Assembly (NCBI RefSeq): GCF_003573695.1
Contig: NC_039362.1
Coordinates: forward strand, 174,229,690 to 174,293,689
Length of the DNA stretch: 64,000 bases
Source: Papaver somniferum
Lineage: Eukaryota > Streptophyta > Magnoliopsida > Ranunculales > Papaveraceae
Direction of reading: 5' to 3'
Part shown: in pieces, positions 58,626 through 64,000 of the stretch
How the letters are laid out: every line of letters begins with the position of its first letter
How positions within the stretch are numbered: the stretch's first letter is position 1
Made by a program: the position numbers and the translations under genes
The notes under the pieces: model-generated
Databases searched by the model: none
Seen by the model: only the letters and a program-made list of their open reading frames with translations
Told to the model about the DNA's origin: nothing

Positions 58626-60955
58626 ATGGAGTTACCAAAGTTAGTTTTACTTTTCTTTTCTGATTTTGCTGGAACTGATCTTATTTTGTTAATTTCCCTT
58701 ATTAATTTTTATAATTTATGTAATTCCCGTACTGATTCCGTTGCAGCAAAAGCACCTCTAGCACCAAATTCACAGTCTTGAACCCTAATGTTTCCAAAAG
58801 CTCGCAGCACAAGGTTGTTGCAGTCAAAAGAAAGCCTGCGAATAGCAAGGTAGTAAGAAATATTATTTCTTTAATAACAATATTGTTGCCTCTGTTTCTT
58901 ATCTGAGTTGATATTGGCATGGTGCTGAGATGGCTACAAACCCAATAAGAAGACCCGCCAATCAAGAATTATCAAGTCTTCATTTGCTTTTCCTGATTTT
59001 AAAACTCTTGTATCTCCTACCATTCCTTCGCCAGTTAGGTCTCTTTTAATTACTTCTCCTATCAACGAAAACATCGTTACAGATGTCACCCCTTTAACTA
59101 ACCCTACTGTGAATGAAACCCACTCTTCTCCCTTTGTTGATGCCTCAAAAATTGATTTCACCACAACTTCATTTATTAACCCCCTTCATCCTTCACCCGT
59201 GAAGGATACATTTACTGCGAGAGATGAATCAATTCCCATACCTTCAATCATTACTACTTCCTCATCTGAACCTTTCCCTATTAATATAGAAACTTTAGAA
59301 GGAGTAGAAATTGCCTTTAAGATTTTATTTGATGCTCTTGATGATGCTCGGAGATCTTCTGTTGACCCTGTCAAACTTAGTGTCTGCGAAATTCTGAGCA
59401 AGTATTTTAATTCTCAAAAAGAAGCTTCACAAACATCTTTAGAGAAATAAGTTGAATCTTTAAAGGAGAGTCTTCAAGCCATGACTTTAGAGTGTGAGAA
59501 TCTTCGCCTCAAGAATCTGAAGCTTGAGAACGTATCGCTGGACTGTGATAATCTCCGCAAAAAGAATGATGAACTAAAAGGTATGACCTTCTTGTCTTCG
59601 CTTATGACTTATCTTCTTTGGTAATTTTCTCTCTTTCACGTTCATCTTTCTTAAAATACTTTGTTCGTACGTTAAGTTTTAATTCAGAAATGAATAATGG
59701 AGAGATACAATTTTCAATATGCCGCTGAAGAGGCTCGTGCTGACAAAGAAGCTTTGTTGGACCAATATAATCAATTAGACAATCTTTACTCATATTCTGC
59801 GGACCAAATTAACAACCTTTCCAATGAAAATGCTCAATTAGCTCAAGAGCAAGAAAAATTAAGTAGCGAAATATCACGGCTCTCCTACTCGTTAACTAAG
59901 GCTAACTCGGTGATTGAAACTTTGTCAGATGAAAATGAAACCTTGTCTCAAGAGAAACGAACTCTTCTAAATAAAGTGGCGATATCTTCGCAACAACTTA
60001 GTATACACCGAAAAATGTGTGATGATCAAGAGAGATCTCTTCGCTCATTGAAAAATGAACTTAAGGAAGTAACTAAGTTGTCTATTGCTGAGAAGAATAA
60101 GCTCATCCAAGGTAGAATAGATTTAAGTGTAAAGGATAATCAACTTATGGAGTAACACAGTCAATTAGAAGACTCCTATGCTTCCCCAGCGAAGGAAAAT
60201 GCTTTACTTATCTCTAATGAGAAGAAGTTTCGATCTCGCCTAAAAAGTTTGGTCGGAGATAACTTTTATGATGCGATGAATCACTTGAAGAATAGTAGCT
60301 TGGCTTTAGCTCAATATCTTGTCTCACAAAAGGAAGGTAGTCATAAGAATCTGACTACCCCAACCACCTTTTCTTATTTAATTATTTTCGTAACATTCTT
60401 CTTACGAAAATTTCGCTATAACAACCTTTTATGTCTTTGTTGTTCGCAGATTCTAAGAGAAATCTTCATTCTTCAATTTCTTCTATGGAATCCAAATTAG
60501 CCAAGATTCGCAAGGAGAATGCGATACTTACTACTTCCCTTGCATGTTCTCGCGATCGTGCAAAAAGAAGATTTGATTACCTTCAACATTTTAAGGATAT
60601 TGAGAGTAGAAATTGTCAGAGAGCACTTCTTCGCCAAGTTCATCTCAAAGCTGAAGTCCTTGTAAATAACATCTTGCTGGATAGAGCACATCCTCCTACC
60701 ACAATTTTGCCTCTTGAAGTAGATGCTGATGAAATTCCTCGCGAACCTGACAATGACTATGAACTCGAAAGTGATGGCGAAGCTATTCTTGAAAATGATG
60801 AAGAAAATGTACCCTATAAGGAAGTAAATGTTGGCGATAATCAAGATGGAGAAAAATCTGGGATGAGTCAAGATAAGGAAAAGGCTTGCGAAAGTGAAAA
60901 AACTGGAAAAGTTCTTCCATCACCCCCTCCTTGCGATGCTAATACTGAAGTCTGA
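58626..60955 (+). pseudogene. Antisense coiled-coil gene (aORF) of the gypsy element
   Basis: Exons: 58626-58639 (MELP), 58747-58849, 58950-59580, about 59697-60336 and 60450-60955. The first three join in phase (AA|C, then phase 0), and the last junction GAA G|AT is also in phase. The exon 2/exon 3 type joint at 59580/59697 does not match cleanly. Exon content: a Ser/Thr/Pro-rich N-terminal region with a basic KVVAVKRKP patch; then long heptad-rich coiled coils (LSNENAQLAQEQEKLSSEIS, ECENLRLKNLKLENVSL); then an acidic tail (ESDGEAILENDEENVPYKE). In-frame stops occur at 59448-59450 and 60153-60155, with the frame open after each. Tat-lineage elements are known to carry such antisense genes of unclear role. 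Confidence 0.65.
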
Positions 60956-61269
60956 AATTTCTCTAGCCACTTAGCTTCAGCTTCTTGAGTTGTTTCATTT
61001 CCATTTTACTACTCTTATGAATGATGTACTTTTAATGAATCTTCAAGGAAATTCCTTTACTTCTGTGGTACTCTATTTATTGACGAGAAAGATAATGCAT
61101 CTTCTTTATTAATTCCCATACTTGCCTCTCATTATCTTTCTTGGAAGAAATGAGTTTTTATTTCCTGCAAAATATGAAATAGTTAATTTTTATAAATTTA
61201 TGTTTGAGCCATGTGGTCTTATTGTTCCTTCCTAGTTAAAGGTCTTATTTTCCACCCTTTATTTTTTCG

Positions 61270-61565
61270 ACAAAATCGCAGTCCGTCTTTACACTTTCAT
61301 GTAATGACCCATTGATCTTGTCTTATCATTTTTTTTGTATTATTACCTCAGCAGGATATTTTTCATGCGATAATATGACAGGCCTAAAAATTCTTCCGAA
61401 TATAAAGCCCCATGACATTGCCGTCGTGCGACGAAATCGCAGGACGCCTTTACACTTTCATGTAATGACCCATTGATTTCGTCTTATCTTTCTCTTGTAT
61501 TATTGCCTCTGCAGGCTTGTTGCACAAATATGACAAGTCTTAATACTCCTATGAGTAAAAAGCCT
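61270..61565. repeat. Tandem pair, period 161 bp, in the gypsy spacer
   Basis: AAATCGCAG(T/G)(C/A)CG followed by TTTACACTTTCATGTAATGA, then CCCATTGAT, CTTATC and ATTATT.CCTC.GCAGG, begins at 61270 and again at 61431. Confidence 0.85.
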
Positions 61566-62289
61566 CATGACATTTGCGTTTTGACACTTATCAGCTCCCT
61601 AATGGAGGGTGCCGTCCTTATCATCCCCCTGGTTTCCCCTTCAAGGAGGCGTACCTCTACCATACAAGGTTGGCTAGCTCCTCCCATCCGGTCTTAACAA
61701 CAACCAGTTTTTCGCGGCCTCTTATCCCTTGGACGATACAGCTCATGGTTACAAGACCGTACCCTAAGTGGGGTTTTCTTCGGACCGAGTGCATCATAGC
61801 CAAGACTTGCCAAGAATGGCCAGGTACGCTCCGGACTACCTAGGAACTCTTGGCTCAACCGTGTACCTCCGCGCATTGATCGAATTTTGCACTCCTTAGG
61901 AGAGACCTTCTCACCTTAGTCGTCCAACCTAAGTCATAAGCTTAGGATGAAAATCCAAGGCCCCTCTCCTGGATGGGATTTCATCGACCCCAAATCTCCA
62001 TGACTCAAGTTCTGGTGGCGGTATAGCCTTCCCCTGAGCCATGTAATAGGTTCTCCCCTTTTATGACGCACTTCAGGTCTTACATTTGCCTCTTGAAATT
62101 TGTTTTCACGAACTAGGGTGTACGTCATAGTTGGGTGCCTCTTTCATTTGTTCATTGAATCTTTGATTTTCTTTCGCAGAAGTCATATTATCTTCGAATT
62201 TAACGCATATCTCCATTCTATTTTCATAAACACAATTTTGCAATTGCTTTTTCGTAAAATATTTCACTTGCGACTTTTGCTAGGTCTTT

Positions 62290-64000
62290 TTATGGATAAT
62301 ATTTCTTTAGATATAATCTATTCCATGGTCGATCGAGCTTGCGACCTGTACTCTTTCCCTCGGGATCCATCAGTTTATATGCCCCTGTACCAACTATTTC
62401 TTTGATGATGTATGGTCCATCCCACTTCTTCTCTAGTTTGCCATCATTTCCTCTATGATACACTAGTATTTCTCGCAGCACCAAATCACCTGGCTGAAAT
62501 TCTCTTATTTTTACACGCTTATTATATTCTCGAGCTAATCTTCGCTGATAGTTCTCCATATGTTGTAGAGCCATTTCCCTTTTTTCTTCTAGTTCATCAA
62601 GTTTTAATAAAATCATATCAGCACTTAGATTTTTCTCTCATGCTTCTCTCTTGGTTGTGGGAATAATAACCTCAGTAGGTAATACCGCTTCAACTCCATA
62701 TGTCAAATAGAAAGGTGACATTCCTGTGGCTTCTCACCTAGTTGTGTTATAATCCCATACTGCATTATGCACCTGTTCACACCATGCTTTATTATGTCCC
62801 TCCAGTTTCTTCTTCAATGTATCTGCGATTGTCTTATTTGTCGCTTTGTTTGTCCATTGCTTTGCGGGTACAAGGGAGTGGATTTCCCACATTTTATCTT
62901 AAATGCATTAAGTAACATTTGTATGTTCTTCCCTTCGAACTGTTTTCCATTGTCCGATACCAGTTGTGCGGGAATTCCGAATCTTTTGAATATAAATACG
63001 TCTTTATCGCGAATATGATGTACTTCCTTTACCTCAGCCCACTTTGTGAAATAGTTTGTCGCAACTATGAGATATCTTCTTTGTCCAGAACCTGGTAAAA
63101 ATGGTCCCACAATGTCTAGACCCCACTTCCCAAAGGGACACACACTTGTTGAAGATGACAAAGGTGCCCCAGGTGCATGTATCGTCTTACCATGTCGCTA
63201 ACATTCTTCGCAACGTCTTGCTACTTTTTCGCGTCCTCATGCATGTATGGCCAATAATATCCTTGCATTTTCATTTTGCGTGCCAAAGATCTTCCTCCAC
63301 TATGGTTACCAGCATCTCCATAATGCAATTCTTTAATATTTCTTCTCCTTCTTTTCGTGTTAAGCATCTAAGTGATGGTCCATTAAATGATCGCCGATAC
63401 AATATCCCATCCCTAAGTTCGTAATTGGTCACACGACTCTTTAATTTATGGGCCTCTAATATATTTATTGGAACTTCTCATTTCTCTAGATATGCATGAA
63501 GTTCCTTTCTCCAGTCTGCGACATTATTTATTTGTTCATCTTCCCCATTTTCTATGATCATCACATCTGCTTCTTCCTCCTCTTCTTTGTTGATTGAAGG
63601 CGAAATAAGTGTCTGTATCTTTATGCATCTCGTAGTTGGATCTACCATCATACTTGGGATAAAAGCAAAGGCGGCTGCCAGTCTATTATCCTTCCTTGAT
63701 ATATGCCTCCATTTTATTCTTGGGAGTTTTACTGACAATTCCTCAACGAGCCTTTTGTATTTCTTCAATGATGGTTCATTTGTAGTGTATTCCTCTTTAT
63801 GGATTATATGCAGAAGTAGGCCTGGTCTGGACCCTCACTTTCATTTCTAGGCCACTTTTTTATTTCTTGCAAAACTAGGCAAGTTAAACGGATTCCATCC
63901 ACTTTAACCATCTCGGTCAATTTATCGCGTTGACTTGTCAATATCTCGCCAAAATATCATATAGGGATATCTCATGGATGTGGTAAGATTAATGAAATGT
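62290..64000 (-). pseudogene. gypsy pol: RNase H end and integrase, frameshifted
   Basis: From the right edge downward: end of an RNase H region (63768-63478: KLPRIKWRHISRKDNRLA); integrase zinc finger (63345-63195: LHYGDAGNHSGGRSLA...CEEC); integrase core (63161-62814: FGKWGLDIVGPFLPG, TNYFTKWAEVKEV, AQLVSDNGKQFEGK, YPQSNGQTKR); C-terminal region (62616-62290: LREILVYHRGNDGKLEKKWD, GPYIIKEIVGTGAYKLMDPE, WNRLYLKKYYP). Stops or frameshifts lie between these blocks, for example near 62814-62840 and 62640-62735. The 'W-N-x-x-x-L-K-K-Y-Y-P' ending without a chromodomain fits Tat/Athila rather than chromoviruses. Confidence 0.9.

Larger units (their letters stand above)
57839..64000 (-). mobile_element. 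Ty3/gypsy retrotransposon, probably Tat lineage (3' part; runs off the window)
   Basis: pol lies on the minus strand (64000 to 62290). Between pol and the presumed 3' LTR side (57.8-58.5 kb) is a long segment with a spliced gene on the opposite strand (58626-60955), the arrangement known for Tat-type elements. The spacer 60956-62289 is non-coding, with a tandem pair at 61270-61565. I could not fix the LTR borders: the TG/CA ends are unclear around 57830-58500. Confidence 0.75.

Noticed and set aside
61570..62090. Apparent plus-strand coding region in the gypsy spacer
   Set aside because: Overlapping frames on both strands without domains; it is the conserved non-coding spacer of the element.
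1..64000. tRNA, rRNA and known microRNA precursor genes
   Set aside because: I looked for tRNA-like TTCGAAT boxes and familiar miRNA words by eye and found none with supporting structure; a covariance-model scan would be decisive.

Overview
The window is nuclear DNA from a flowering plant, most likely a eudicot. It is AT-rich, its genes contain GT-AG introns, and most of its length is transposable elements. I cannot name the species from the sequence alone.

Host genes. I can support four: (1) an F-box/FBA gene (1414-2527, minus) broken by one frameshift next to a homopolymer; (2) an intact 14-exon GH27 alpha-galactosidase gene (3196-6514, minus) whose exon phases sum to a 433-residue protein; (3) a two-exon nuclear gene for mitochondrial ribosomal protein S7 (21316-22996, plus), which looks like a mitochondrion-to-nucleus transfer that gained a new N-terminal exon; (4) an intronless OVATE family transcriptional regulator (36587-37879, minus).

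Layout. 1-59: right end of a MULE-like element that runs off the window. 60-6514: F-box and alpha-galactosidase genes plus duplicated non-coding segments. 6515-13500: intergenic DNA with several local duplications, including a 469-bp tandem. 13500-19600: degenerate LTR elements and duplicated coiled-coil exon remnants. 21316-22996: rps7. 23461-26633: a hAT transposon with perfect 8-bp target duplications and a broken transposase. 27885-33112: a Ty1/copia element with both LTRs, primer site, polypurine tract and 5-bp target duplication. 36587-37879: OFP gene. 38287-38834: a MITE-like element. 41107-41528: a truncated LINE. 42730-56735: a 14-kb composite MULE-like transposon with terminal inverted repeats and an 8-bp target duplication. 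56880-57838: another LINE fragment. 57839-64000: part of a Ty3/gypsy element.

The most remarkable object is the 14-kb element. Besides a MURA-type transposase with a SWIM zinc finger and a C-terminal OTU-like cysteine protease domain (minus strand), it carries a multi-exon plant mobile domain (PMD) gene and a small SANT/Myb-like gene (both plus strand). Its introns and spacers are filled with inverted copies of the short word AGTTCGGTT/AACCGAACT, arranged as hairpins, a 62/63-bp tandem array and a long nested inverted repeat. A second LTR retroelement has inserted into the OTU domain. The gypsy element at the right edge carries a spliced, coiled-coil gene antisense to pol, as known for the Tat lineage.
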